Source: Brucella anthropi ATCC 49188 (GTDB lineage: Bacteria; Pseudomonadota; Alphaproteobacteria; Rhizobiales; Rhizobiaceae). Taken from it: a DNA stretch of 64,000 nucleotides. The DNA lies in contig NC_009667.1 of the NCBI RefSeq assembly GCF_000017405.1, positions 930,001 through 994,000 on the forward strand, in the 5' to 3' direction. The notes below the pieces were generated by a model. It worked only from the letters and a program-made list of their open reading frames with translations. It was not told the DNA's origin and did not search any database. Below are positions 6,860 through 15,315 of this stretch, in pieces. Position numbers and translations under genes: made by a program. Each line of letters opens with the position of its first letter. The stretch's first letter is position 1.

Positions 6860-7975
6860 ATGATGTCGAAATCATTGAAAATCTGGTTTGCAGCTGTTGG
6901 CTTGTCCGCGACCGCACTGGCGTCCGCCGCCGCTAATCCCTCGATCGCAGTGGATGTGGCAACAGGCAAGGTCTACCAGCAGCAGGAAGCTTTTCAGCGC
7001 TGGTATCCCGCTTCCCTGACCAAGATGATGACGGCCTATGTGGCATTCCGTGCGCTTCAGTCGGGCCAGATGACGCTGGATTCGCCGGTGCGCATGACGG
7101 TCAACGCCGCCAAGGAACCGCCGAGCAAGATGGGCTACAAGCCGGGATCGGTCATGACGCTCGATACGGCGTTGAAGATCATGCTGGTTAAGTCGGCCAA
7201 TGATGTTGCGGTGGCCGTTGCCGAGGCCGTGGGCGGAACGGAATCCGGTTTCGTGCAGCGCATGAATGCGGAAGCGCAGCGTATCGGTATGGTCGGCTCG
7301 CATTTCGCCAATCCGAACGGCTTGCATAATCCCAATAACTACACAACGGCTCGCGACCTCGCGGTTCTGGCCGTGCAGCTGCGCCGCGAATTTCCGCAAT
7401 ATGCGCATTATTTTGCGACCGAGGCGATCGATCCGGGCGCGGGCAAGAAAGTTCAGGCCAATTACAACATCCTGCTTGGCCGCTATGACGGGGCGGACGG
7501 GATGAAGACCGGCTTCGTCTGTGCATCCGGCTTCAATCTTGCAAGTTCGGCCACGCGCAACGGTCGGACCGTGCTGGCAATTGTTCTCGGTGCGGACCGG
7601 CAGGAAGCGCGCGCGGTTCAGGCAGCACAGCTGATGACTGACGCTTTCAGGGCAAATGCGAGCGGTGGCGCTACATTGGCGACCTTGCGCCCCGCAGCCG
7701 GCGGAAATCTCAATCAGGCCGTCGATATGCGCAAGGCTATCTGCAGCCAGCAGGCCATGGCCGATCGCTGGGACGGTCGCGATGTCGAGGGTAAGCTGAA
7801 AATCAATTCGCCTTATATCCATGCGATGGATCGCGATCCGGTTCCGGTTCGCGTCGGTCTGGTTTCCGAACCGGGTCCGACGACCCGCCCGAGCCAGCTC
7901 GACATTTCGCAGATTCCGGTGCCAATGCCGCGTCCGCAGCGTTCCGCCGGTGCCAATACCACCGCGATCAACTGA
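6860..7975 (+). CDS. D-alanyl-D-alanine carboxypeptidase (DacA/PBP5-like)
   Basis: This 371-residue periplasmic serine peptidase trims the terminal D-Ala of peptidoglycan pentapeptides. An N-terminal signal peptide (IWFAAVGLSATALASAAA) precedes the catalytic motifs SxxK (PASLTKMM), SxN (VKSANDVAVA) and KTG (GMKTGFVCASG). The C-terminal 100 residues lack an obvious PBP5 amphipathic anchor and end Pro-rich. The cobW-type gene starts one base after its stop, so the two are probably cotranscribed. Confidence 0.93.
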   Translation: MMSKSLKIWFAAVGLSATALASAAANPSIAVDVATGKVYQQQEAFQRWYPASLTKMMTAYVAFRALQSGQMTLDSPVRMTVNAAKEPPSKMGYKPGSVMTLDTALKIMLVKSANDVAVAVAEAVGGTESGFVQRMNAEAQRIGMVGSHFANPNGLHNPNNYTTARDLAVLAVQLRREFPQYAHYFATEAIDPGAGKKVQANYNILLGRYDGADGMKTGFVCASGFNLASSATRNGRTVLAIVLGADRQEARAVQAAQLMTDAFRANASGGATLATLRPAAGGNLNQAVDMRKAICSQQAMADRWDGRDVEGKLKINSPYIHAMDRDPVPVRVGLVSEPGPTTRPSQLDISQIPVPMPRPQRSAGANTTAIN

Positions 7976-7976
7976 T

Positions 7977-9125
7977 ATGCCGAATCCCATTCCCGTTTCC
8001 GTGCTGACCGGTTTTCTTGGTTCAGGCAAGACGACGCTTCTCAACCGGCTTCTGAAAGATCCGGCGCTGAGCGATACGGCGGTCATCATCAACGAGTTCG
8101 GCGAGATCAGCATTGATCATCTGCTGGTTGAGCAGGCGAGCGAGGGCGTGATCGAGCTTTCCGACGGCTGCCTGTGCTGCACGGTGCGCGGCGAGCTGGT
8201 GGATACGCTGGCCGACCTGATCGACCGGCTCCAGACCGGGCGCATCAAGGCGCTGAAGCGCGTCATCATCGAAACCACCGGGCTCGCCGATCCGGCGCCG
8301 GTGCTGCATTCGATCATGGGGCATCCGGTGCTCATGCAGGCTTTCAGGCTGGACGGTGTTCTGGCGACCGTGGATGCCGTCAACGGCATGGCGACGCTCG
8401 ACAATCACGAGGAAGCCGTCAAGCAGGCGGCAATGGCCGACCGCATCGTGCTGACCAAAACCGATCTGCCGGAAGCGCAGTCAGGACTGGCGGCATTGAA
8501 GGCGCGTCTTCATGCGCTCAATCCCGGCGCAGACATTCTGGAAGCTGGTGAACAGCGCACGGGTTATGCGGCGCTTTTTGAATGCGGTCTCTATAATCCG
8601 GAAACGAAATCGGCGGACGTGCAGCGCTGGCTCAAGGCGGAAGCCTATGAGGCCGGTTATCATGACCACTCCCATCACGGGCATTCTCATCATGGGCATG
8701 ACCATGTATGCGGGCCGGATTGCGATCACGACCATCATCACCATGACGATGCGATCCGGTCCTTTTCGCTTCGTCACGATGCGCCGATCCCGCTATCGAC
8801 CTTCGACATGTTCCTTGATCTTTTGCGCTCGACGCATGGCGAGAAGCTTCTGCGTGTGAAGGGCATCGTGCAGATTGCCGAAGACCCGGATCGCCCTGTC
8901 GTGATTCATGGGGTGCAGAAGATATTCCATCCGCCAGCGCGCCTGCCGCAATGGCCGCAGGATAAACGCGAAACGCTTCTGGTGATGATCGTGAAGGATC
9001 TGCCGGAAACCTATGTTCGCGAGCTTTTTGATGCGTTTTTGGGGCGTCCTGCGCTCGATAGGCCAGACCGTGCCGCGCTGATGGAAAATCCGCTGGCTAT
9101 TCCGGGTTTTTCGCCCCGGAACTGA
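7977..9125 (+). CDS. CobW/COG0523 GTPase metallochaperone with His-rich loop
   Basis: This 382-residue G3E-family P-loop GTPase has Walker A GFLGSGKTTLLN, the CxCC metal motif (DGCLCCTVRGEL), ETTGLADPAPV, a guanine-specificity TKTD and the C-terminal CobW_C domain. A metal-binding insertion around residues 224-252 holds about fifteen histidines plus a CGPDC pair, typical of COG0523 proteins handling zinc or cobalt. The ATG at 7977 follows the DD-carboxypeptidase stop by one base; a longer upstream frame is only overlap. No zinc-regulatory site is obvious. The cobalt chelatase genes cobS and cobT lie 10 kb away, so zinc delivery is at least as likely as a cobalamin role. Confidence 0.93.
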   Translation: MPNPIPVSVLTGFLGSGKTTLLNRLLKDPALSDTAVIINEFGEISIDHLLVEQASEGVIELSDGCLCCTVRGELVDTLADLIDRLQTGRIKALKRVIIETTGLADPAPVLHSIMGHPVLMQAFRLDGVLATVDAVNGMATLDNHEEAVKQAAMADRIVLTKTDLPEAQSGLAALKARLHALNPGADILEAGEQRTGYAALFECGLYNPETKSADVQRWLKAEAYEAGYHDHSHHGHSHHGHDHVCGPDCDHDHHHHDDAIRSFSLRHDAPIPLSTFDMFLDLLRSTHGEKLLRVKGIVQIAEDPDRPVVIHGVQKIFHPPARLPQWPQDKRETLLVMIVKDLPETYVRELFDAFLGRPALDRPDRAALMENPLAIPGFSPRN

Positions 9126-9128
9126 TAC

Positions 9129-9365
9129 TTATTTCTTTCGAATAAGGAAGCGATGCAACGTCCCTTGGTGCTCCTGTGCGACCAGGGCGTGGCCTTCCTG
9201 CGTGCAGAAATGCGGGATGTCGATGCCGGACAGCGGATCGGTCGCTTCCACCCAGAGAAGCGCTTCGCTCGGCATTTTTTCCAGACGATTGCGGGTTTTC
9301 AAAACCGGAAGGGGGCATTTAAGCCCCCTCAGGTCGTAGACAGGAATGTCATCCTGCAAGGCCAT
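9129..9365 (-). CDS. TusA/SirA-family sulfur carrier protein
   Basis: This 78-residue protein carries the signature DLRGLKCPLPVLKTRNRL, in which the CPxP cysteine accepts persulfide sulfur. TusA proteins relay sulfur for tRNA thiomodification or cofactor synthesis. The ATG at 9365 overlaps the stop of the upstream L,D-transpeptidase gene (TGATG) and has GGGAA just upstream; a Met at 9389 would add eight residues. It is convergent with the cobW-type gene at only three bases distance. Confidence 0.9.
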   Translation of the reverse strand: MALQDDIPVYDLRGLKCPLPVLKTRNRLEKMPSEALLWVEATDPLSGIDIPHFCTQEGHALVAQEHQGTLHRFLIRKK

Positions 9366-10603
9366 CAGTTCCCGATGATCTTCCACCATGGCTTCTTCGG
9401 TTCGGGGGCTGCGACAGCTGCCGGCTGTTCGACATTCTGCGCCACCGTGCTGGCCGTCGTCATCGGTGAGACTTGGGGTGAAACGGACTGAGCAGCCTGC
9501 GCTGCAGCCGGGTTTGGCTGTGGTGCGGGCACAGCTGCGGTCTGTGTCGTCGGCTGAGCCGGAACAGCAGCCGGTTGCGGCGTTGCAGCAATGGCTGTCG
9601 GCTGTGCGGCTGGCGTTGCCGGGCGAATGTCCGGTGCGCCCGCCTTTTCAGCGGAAGAAGCGGTGAGTGACGGCGGTTCCCGTGTTACCTTTTCGCCGCG
9701 TGCACGCGCAGCGCTCCAGGCGGAGACGAGCTTGGCTTCGGCGATGCCCTGAATAGACGGTGCCGGTGCCTTCTGGCTGGCGCTGAATGCCGACTGGTAG
9801 GTCTTTTCGTAAGACGCATAGGACATGGCCTCGCCGCCAGCCGATGGCGGGCAGGCGTCCGTTGCGGACAGAGGCTGGCCGTCCGGTGTCGCGACGTTGA
9901 ACACATAGCGCTTTTCGCAGACATCGACCTTCGGCGGCACCTTGGTGACCTCGAAAGAGTCGTAGCCCTGCTTCAGCATCTTCCAGAAGGAATAATTCGG
10001 GTCGCTCTTGTATCGCGCCATGTTGGCAGCTGTCATACGGAACGGAAACGCCTGAATCTGGAAATCGCGCTGGCCGCCCTTGAAGGCGTCGCGACCGAAG
10101 GCGTAAATCTCGGCAACCTGTTCGTCGGTCATCGAGTAGCAACCCGACGACGAGCATGCGCCATGCACCATCAGGTGCTGGCCCGTGCGGCCATTGGCGC
10201 GGTCATAGGCGTTGGGGAAGCCGATGTTGAACGAGAGATAATAGCTCGAATTCGGATTCATCTGGGCGGGGCGGACGTTGTAGAAACCTTCCGGCGCCTG
10301 ACGGTCACCCTCGATATATTTCGGCCCGAGCTTGCCCGACCATTTGCAGATGTCGTAGGACGCGATCTGGTCGTACTTGCCGTTGTTCTTCTGCTTCCAG
10401 ACCTCGAGTGTGCCTTCTTCCTTGAAAATGCGTACCATGATTGGCGAGGTGCGGGTCATGCCCTTCGCCTTCATCTTGGCAACGACTTTCTCGGGAAGCG
10501 GCTTCTCGGCCCGGAGGCTTAGATCGGATACGGACGAACCCTGACAGCCGGCGAGGAGCGCGGTTGCCATTACGGAGCCTAGAATTGCGGTTCTGATCTT
10601 CAT
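9365..10603 (-). CDS. L,D-transpeptidase (YkuD-type) lipoprotein
   Basis: This 412-residue predicted lipoprotein has a signal with lipobox LLAGC (Cys 20). The YkuD catalytic region HLMVHGACSSSGCYSMTDEQ carries the His and catalytic Cys of murein L,D-transpeptidases, which cross-link peptidoglycan or attach proteins to it. The last 120 residues are Ala/Pro/Gln-rich and low complexity before a final KKPWWKIIGN. It is a likely two-gene operon with the TusA-like gene. The Brucellaceae encode many L,D-transpeptidases, so the exact role is open. Confidence 0.9.
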   Translation of the reverse strand: MKIRTAILGSVMATALLAGCQGSSVSDLSLRAEKPLPEKVVAKMKAKGMTRTSPIMVRIFKEEGTLEVWKQKNNGKYDQIASYDICKWSGKLGPKYIEGDRQAPEGFYNVRPAQMNPNSSYYLSFNIGFPNAYDRANGRTGQHLMVHGACSSSGCYSMTDEQVAEIYAFGRDAFKGGQRDFQIQAFPFRMTAANMARYKSDPNYSFWKMLKQGYDSFEVTKVPPKVDVCEKRYVFNVATPDGQPLSATDACPPSAGGEAMSYASYEKTYQSAFSASQKAPAPSIQGIAEAKLVSAWSAARARGEKVTREPPSLTASSAEKAGAPDIRPATPAAQPTAIAATPQPAAVPAQPTTQTAAVPAPQPNPAAAQAAQSVSPQVSPMTTASTVAQNVEQPAAVAAPEPKKPWWKIIGN

Positions 10604-10719
10604 GTCGCATCGAGTCTGTTAGAGCTACGCCAGAGACTTTATGAGCAAAAGCCAATTTCCTGAACGTCGAATTTTAAAACCGAAACCTTACGGTATCGTT
10701 TATAAATCCTTGCTCAGAT

Positions 10720-10767
10720 AGCTAAAGCGCGTCGCGTTCTATCATATCTTTGCGATGCGCTTTAGCT
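10720..10767. repeat. Palindromic repeat, 11-bp arms
   Basis: Perfect arms AGCTAAAGCGC and GCGCTTTAGCT are separated by 26 bp. This is the first of the hairpins downstream of accA. Confidence 0.7.
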
Positions 10768-10780
10768 GTTTATTTTCTGG

Positions 10781-10827
10781 AGCATGTCGGTTCCGGAAAA
10801 CCGGTTTCCACTTTTCCGCGACATGCT
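10781..10827. repeat. Brucella-type palindromic element
   Basis: Arms AGCATGTCG / CGACATGCT enclose an inner GGAAAACCGGTTTCC palindrome. The sequence is of the dispersed repeat type seen in intergenic regions of this genus. Confidence 0.65.
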
Positions 10828-10878
10828 TTGAAATCCAGCGCGTCGGCAATATGGCCGAATTTGCAGCATGATGCAAAT

Positions 10879-10901
10879 CCGGGAGGCGCGAGGCCTCCCG
10901 G
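10879..10901. terminator. Hairpin between accA and the L,D-transpeptidase gene
   Basis: CCGGGAGGC-gcgag-GCCTCCCGG is a 9-bp perfect stem followed on the plus strand by a T-rich run (TCTTCTTTTTG). It probably ends transcripts in this gap, although accA runs on the opposite strand to the T-run. Confidence 0.45.
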
Positions 10902-10989
10902 ACGGGTCTTCTTTTTGTTCTGAACCGCGCATCTTACCCCCGAAAACCGTATTACACTTTTCGGGATGCGCTCCAATTCGCGGTGAAAA

Positions 10990-11943
10990 TCAGATGTTGC
11001 GGCCGATTTCGAGGAATTTCTGGCGGCGTTCCTGCTTCAGCGTTTCGCCGTCGATATCCTTCATCGAGCGCAGCGATGCTGTGATGATATCGCCAGCCGC
11101 ATCGATGACGGCTTCCTTGCCGCGATGCGCGCCACCCATAGGTTCAGGAATGACACCGTCAATGACCTTCAGGTCAAACAGGTCCTGTGCGGTGATACGC
11201 ATGCTTGAGGCGGCATCCTTGGCGCGGGTGGAATCGTGCCAGAGGATCGAGGCCGCGCCCTCTGGCGAAATGACCGAATAGATTGAATGCTCAAGCATAT
11301 AGACGCGGTTTGCAACGGCGATGGCGATTGCGCCACCCGAACCGCCTTCACCGATGATGATCGAGATGACCGGGACGCGCAGCCGGAGGCATTCTGCAGT
11401 CGAGCGCGCAATGGCTTCAGCCTGGCCGCGTTCTTCGGCGCTGACACCCGGATAGGCGCCTGCCGTGTCGACAAAAGTGATGAGCGGCAGCTGGAAACGG
11501 TCCGCCATTTCCATGATGCGGACGGCCTTGCGATAGCCTTCCGGACGGGCCGAGCCGAAATTGTGCTTCAGGCGCGTCTTGGTGTCGGAACCTTTTTCCT
11601 GCCCGATGATCGCAACGGCCTGACCGTTGAAGCGGCCAAAACCAGTCTGGAGAGCTTCGTCATTGGCAAACTTGCGGTCACCGGCGAGCGGAGTGAATTC
11701 GGTGAACAGCCGGTCAATATATTCCAGGCAATGCGGACGGTCCGGATGGCGGGCGATCTGCGTCTTCTGCCACGGGGTCAGCTTGCGATAGATGTCCTTC
11801 AGCGCATCGGCCGAACGCTTCTCGAGGCGACGAATCTCGTCGCTCATCTCGACGCTGCCTTGTTCCTGTGCGAGCTTCTTCAGCTCCAGAATCTGGCCTT
11901 CGAGGTCGGCGACGGGTTTTTCAAAATCGAGATAGTTGTACAT
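10990..11943 (-). CDS. accA: Acetyl-CoA carboxylase carboxyltransferase subunit alpha
   Basis: This 317-residue protein pairs with AccD to move the carboxyl group from biotin to acetyl-CoA, the first committed step of fatty acid synthesis. It starts with the family's coiled N-terminal segment (YLDFEKPVADLEGQILELKK) and has TPWQKTQIARHPDRP, FGSARPEGYRKAVRIM, FVDTAGAYPGVSAEERGQAE and GEGGSGGAIAIAVANRVYML. Length matches the family. It lies 135 bp downstream of xerD on the same strand. Confidence 0.97.
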   Translation of the reverse strand: MYNYLDFEKPVADLEGQILELKKLAQEQGSVEMSDEIRRLEKRSADALKDIYRKLTPWQKTQIARHPDRPHCLEYIDRLFTEFTPLAGDRKFANDEALQTGFGRFNGQAVAIIGQEKGSDTKTRLKHNFGSARPEGYRKAVRIMEMADRFQLPLITFVDTAGAYPGVSAEERGQAEAIARSTAECLRLRVPVISIIIGEGGSGGAIAIAVANRVYMLEHSIYSVISPEGAASILWHDSTRAKDAASSMRITAQDLFDLKVIDGVIPEPMGGAHRGKEAVIDAAGDIITASLRSMKDIDGETLKQERRQKFLEIGRNI

Positions 11944-12078
11944 CGGGCCTGACTGTTCGTGCGTTTTCCAAAGGGATTAGCGCTATTGCGAGCCTGAAAA
12001 AGGCTGTTTTACGGCGCTTTACATATTCACTACTGGCTCATCTTGCAAATTTTCGACTTTCTCATAACCGGACAGAGG

Positions 12079-13002
12079 CTAATCGGCAAGCGGATGATGC
12101 TCGCTGACAAGCTTATGCAGTCTTTCCTCCAGCACATGCGTATAGATTTGCGTCGTTGAAATGTCGGCGTGGCCGAGCAATTGCTGCACGGTACGCAGAT
12201 CGGCACCGTTCTGCAGCAGATGGCTGGCAAAAGCATGGCGGAGCACGTGCGGTGAAACGGCTGCCGCCGATAATCCTGCCCGTGCGGCAAGCCCCTTCAA
12301 TTCGCGGGCAAAAACCTGACGCGCCAGGTGGCCGCTTTCCGAAAAAGCCGGAAACAGCCACGGATTGTCGTCGCTGCCAGGCAGGGAATCCCGCAAGGCG
12401 AGAAAGCGCTGCAGCGCCTCACGTGCCTTGGGCGAAAGCGGAACCATACGTTCTTTGGAGCCTTTGCCGCAAACCAGCAGGAAGCGGTGGTCGATGCGCG
12501 CAACGCCGACCGGCAGGCCGACAAGTTCGGAAACGCGCATGCCGGTGGCATAAAGTGTTTCAATGAGAGCGTGAAGACGCAGCGCCTTGAAGCGCTCTGC
12601 CGGTTCCGCTTCTTCGCTGGTTTCAAGTGCTGCGCGGTCGAGTAGTTTTGTGACGTTCTCAACGCTCATGATTTTCGGCAAAGGCTTCTGCTTTTTCGGC
12701 GCATCGACCGTGCCGGTTGGATCGTCCTGCCGATAACCTTCCGAATAGAGAAAGCGGAAGAACTGGCGTAGCGCCGACAGACGTCGGGCTTGCGATGTTG
12801 CGGCAAAACCTTCCGTTGCCATGGCATCGATGGCGCTGCGAATATGGTCGGCTCCCGCTTCGGCAAGATTGACGCCTCGGGCCGACAGCGCCTCTGCCAC
12901 CGCCTCAAGATCGCGCCGGTAGGATTCAAGCGTGTTTTCCGCCGCGCCGCGTTCGGCGCTCATCATTTCCAGAAAGTTCTCGATCGCCAGTGATGCGCGC
13001 AT
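12079..13002 (-). CDS. xerD: Site-specific tyrosine recombinase XerD
   Basis: This 307-residue recombinase resolves chromosome dimers at dif together with XerC (49362-50309 here). An N-terminal SAM-like domain ([20 protein letters not shown]) precedes the catalytic domain with Arg in [12 protein letters not shown], Lys in [30 protein letters not shown] and the nucleophile Tyr in [12 protein letters not shown] 13002 is preferred because AGGA lies six bases upstream; the alternative ATG at 13008 overlaps the preceding stop. It is coupled to the small membrane protein gene upstream. XerD rather than XerC is inferred from resemblance and the presence of a second paralogue. Confidence 0.92.
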   Translation of the reverse strand: MRASLAIENFLEMMSAERGAAENTLESYRRDLEAVAEALSARGVNLAEAGADHIRSAIDAMATEGFAATSQARRLSALRQFFRFLYSEGYRQDDPTGTVDAPKKQKPLPKIMSVENVTKLLDRAALETSEEAEPAERFKALRLHALIETLYATGMRVSELVGLPVGVARIDHRFLLVCGKGSKERMVPLSPKAREALQRFLALRDSLPGSDDNPWLFPAFSESGHLARQVFARELKGLAARAGLSAAAVSPHVLRHAFASHLLQNGADLRTVQQLLGHADISTTQIYTHVLEERLHKLVSEHHPLAD

Positions 13003-13004
13003 TG

Positions 13005-13241
13005 TCATTCCTGCGGTGTCTGCGGCGATTGGGGCGCCGTATCGGCGGTCTCCGCAGGGGCAGGCTCGGCTGCGGGAGCTGACGGAGGCGCAATCGTGAC
13101 CGGTTTCAGCTTCGAAGCCGGTATTTCGACGGTGATCTCGCGTGTGTCCGGCTCAACGAAATTGGCAAGTGCATACATCGCGCCATAAACGACGGCGGCG
13201 ACAAGGGCGAGAAAGAGGACGAGGCGCGTTAGCGTAGGCAT
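13005..13241 (-). CDS. Small single-pass membrane protein of unknown function
   Basis: This 78-residue protein has one N-terminal membrane segment ([20 protein letters not shown]), then a short region ([17 protein letters not shown]) and an Ala/Pro/Glu-rich low-complexity tail. Its stop is adjacent to the xerD start, suggesting coupling. Similar genes lie between aroK and xerD in related genomes, from memory. I do not recognise a function. Confidence 0.75.
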   Translation of the reverse strand: MPTLTRLVLFLALVAAVVYGAMYALANFVEPDTREITVEIPASKLKPVTIAPPSAPAAEPAPAETADTAPQSPQTPQE

Positions 13242-13415
13242 TCATCTTTTATGCTGTGGCATTGGGACGAAAGCAAGGAGGAGGAATGAAAGAGGAGACA
13301 AGAGCCCAATCATGCAAAAAAGCCTTGCTTGCGGCCATGCACGCCCTGAAAACCAATCAAAGCAATTGACGCCGCCCTGTTTTTCATGTGGAACCGGAGC
13401 AAATGGACGAGGTCA

Positions 13416-14006
13416 ATGAGCAGCACGACAAAACAAAACAATCTACATGAGAAAGCGGAGCTGATCCGCGATCTTCTCGGTTCGAAAGTCGTGGTGCTCG
13501 TGGGGCTGATGGGTGCAGGCAAATCCACCGTCGGACGCAAGGCTGCAGCCTTGCTCGGCCTGCCGTTTCGCGATGCCGATACGGAGATCGAAGCGGTTTC
13601 CCGCATGACCATTCCTGAATTGTTTGAAGCATATGGCGAGGTCGAGTTCCGCGATCTCGAACGTCGCGTCATCATGCGCCTGCTCGAAGACGGACCGATG
13701 GTTCTGGCCACCGGCGGCGGGGCCTATATGAATGCCGAAACACGCGCGGCAATCGGTCGTGCAGGTGTTTCCGTCTGGCTCAATGCGGAAATCGATATTC
13801 TGATGGAGCGCGTATCGCGCCGCCAGAACCGCCCGCTGCTGAAAAACAGCGATCCGCGCGGCGTCATGCTGCGGCTGATGAATGAACGTTATCCCGTCTA
13901 TGCGTTGGCCGACCTTCAGCTGATGACGCGGGATGACAAGAAGGAAGTGATCGCTGCCGAACTGCTCGATGTTCTGGCGGATCATCTCGAAAGATTAGAG
14001 GCATAA
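13416..14006 (+). CDS. aroK: Shikimate kinase
   Basis: This 196-residue kinase phosphorylates shikimate in the chorismate pathway. It has Walker [14 protein letters not shown], the substrate-binding [18 protein letters not shown], the glycine motif LATGGGAYM and the lid region [16 protein letters not shown] 13416 (GAGG nearby) is preferred over an in-frame ATG at 13386 that would add ten poor-quality residues. aroB follows after 55 bp on the same strand, forming the usual aroKB operon. Confidence 0.96.
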   Translation: MSSTTKQNNLHEKAELIRDLLGSKVVVLVGLMGAGKSTVGRKAAALLGLPFRDADTEIEAVSRMTIPELFEAYGEVEFRDLERRVIMRLLEDGPMVLATGGGAYMNAETRAAIGRAGVSVWLNAEIDILMERVSRRQNRPLLKNSDPRGVMLRLMNERYPVYALADLQLMTRDDKKEVIAAELLDVLADHLERLEA

Positions 14007-14061
14007 TCGGTCCGGTAGAACAAGCCACCGATGTCTTCGCCGCATGTATTGGAGACTACGC

Positions 14062-15198
14062 ATGAACGCGCCTTCCATCGCCCAGGATGTTACGACTGTT
14101 CCCGTGTCGCTTGGCAACCGCTCCTACGATATTCTGATCGGCAAGGGGCTGGTGGATCGTGCAGGCGAGGAGTTGGCGAAGCGTCTGAAAGGCGTGCGCG
14201 TGGCGGTGGTGACGGACGAAAATGTTGCCAAGGCTCATCTGGAGCGCCTGACAGCAAGCTTCGCCAAGGCCGGTGTCGATGTGACGCCGGTGATTGTTGC
14301 ACCGGGTGAAAAGTCAAAATCCTTCGGCACGCTGGAAACCGTCACCAATGCCGTACTGGCGGCGCGTCTGGAGCGTGGCGACGCGGTCGTGGCATTTGGC
14401 GGCGGTGTGGTTGGCGATCTTTCGGGCTTCGTCGCCGGTATCGTGCGGCGTGGTATGAATTTCGTGCAGATGCCGACCTCGCTCCTGTCGCAGGTGGATT
14501 CCTCGGTCGGTGGCAAGACCGGGGTCAACACGGCACATGGCAAAAATCTCGTCGGTGTCTTTTATCAGCCGCAGCTGGTTCTGGCCGATACGGAGGTTCT
14601 CGATACGCTGAGCCCGCGTGAATTCCGGGCCGGTTATGCCGAAGTTGCGAAATACGGCCTGATCGACCGCCCGGATTTTTTCGAATGGCTGGAACAGAAC
14701 TGGCAGGAGGTCTTCTCCGGCGGCGCGGCACGGACGCAAGCCATCGCTGAATCCTGCCGTTGCAAGGCAGCCGTTGTTGCGCGCGACGAGCGCGAAACCG
14801 GTGACCGGGCGCTTCTCAATCTCGGCCATACTTTCGGTCACGCGCTGGAAACGGCAACGGGCTACGATTCGACCCGTCTTGTGCATGGTGAAGGTGTGGC
14901 TATCGGCATGGCGCTGGCCCATCGCTTTTCGGTCAAGATGAACCTGTGCGGCATCGAGGATGCGGAGCGTGTCGAAGCGCATCTGAAGGCGGTCGGCCTG
15001 CCATACAGGCTGTCGGATGTTCCGGGCGGGTTGCCACCGGCGGAAAAGCTGATGGATTATATTGCGCAGGACAAGAAAGTGGCGCGTGGTGCGCTCACCT
15101 TCATCCTGACGCGCGGCATCGGCCAGTCCTTTATTGCCAAGGACGTGCCGCCAGCCGCCGTGCTGGGATTTTTGAAAGAACGTCTGGAAACGAAATAA
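14062..15198 (+). CDS. aroB: 3-dehydroquinate synthase
   Basis: This 378-residue enzyme converts DAHP to 3-dehydroquinate, using NAD and a divalent metal. Visible motifs are [55 protein letters not shown] and the metal-binding [12 protein letters not shown] with HGEGVAIGM. The ATG at 14062 has GGAG seven bases upstream; an ATG at 14044 would add six residues. It is in an operon with aroK. Confidence 0.97.
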   Translation: MNAPSIAQDVTTVPVSLGNRSYDILIGKGLVDRAGEELAKRLKGVRVAVVTDENVAKAHLERLTASFAKAGVDVTPVIVAPGEKSKSFGTLETVTNAVLAARLERGDAVVAFGGGVVGDLSGFVAGIVRRGMNFVQMPTSLLSQVDSSVGGKTGVNTAHGKNLVGVFYQPQLVLADTEVLDTLSPREFRAGYAEVAKYGLIDRPDFFEWLEQNWQEVFSGGAARTQAIAESCRCKAAVVARDERETGDRALLNLGHTFGHALETATGYDSTRLVHGEGVAIGMALAHRFSVKMNLCGIEDAERVEAHLKAVGLPYRLSDVPGGLPPAEKLMDYIAQDKKVARGALTFILTRGIGQSFIAKDVPPAAVLGFLKERLETK

Positions 15199-15199
15199 T

Positions 15200-15236
15200 A
15201 CCAAGTCTCGGTGAGTTTGGCTCATCAAGACTTGGT
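15200..15236. terminator. Hairpin after aroB
   Basis: Arms ACCAAGTCT (15200-15208) and AGACTTGGT (15228-15236) are perfect, with a 19-base loop and no clear T-run. A second stem, CAGGGCG (15264-15270) with CGCCCTG (15290-15296), follows before the corC-like gene. Either may act as an attenuator. Confidence 0.45.
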
Positions 15237-15315
15237 TAAGCCCGTGCGGCGATTGAGCAACTTCAGGGCGTGATGCGTCAGCATCTTAGCGCCCTGCTAT
15301 AAGAGGATAAGGCGG

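Larger units (their letters stand above)
10604..10989. other. Intergenic region with clustered palindromic repeats
   Basis: No gene is visible. Four hairpins lie in tandem: AGCTAAAGCGC/GCGCTTTAGCT (10720-10767), AGCATGTCG/CGACATGCT (10781-10827), CCGGGAGGC/GCCTCCCGG (10879-10901) and GCGCATC/GATGCGC with an inner CGAAAA/TTTTCG (10927-10971). The second and fourth resemble palindromic repeats scattered through Brucella-group genomes, from memory. Confidence 0.7.

Noticed and set aside
6872..8113. 413-residue minus-strand frame opposite the DD-carboxypeptidase
   Set aside because: Antisense to a gene with SxxK, SxN and KTG motifs; no motif in the shadow.
12079..13002. XerD-like recombinase considered as island integrase
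   Set aside because: It is embedded in core genes next to aroK and a second Xer gene is present, so it is the housekeeping dimer-resolution enzyme.
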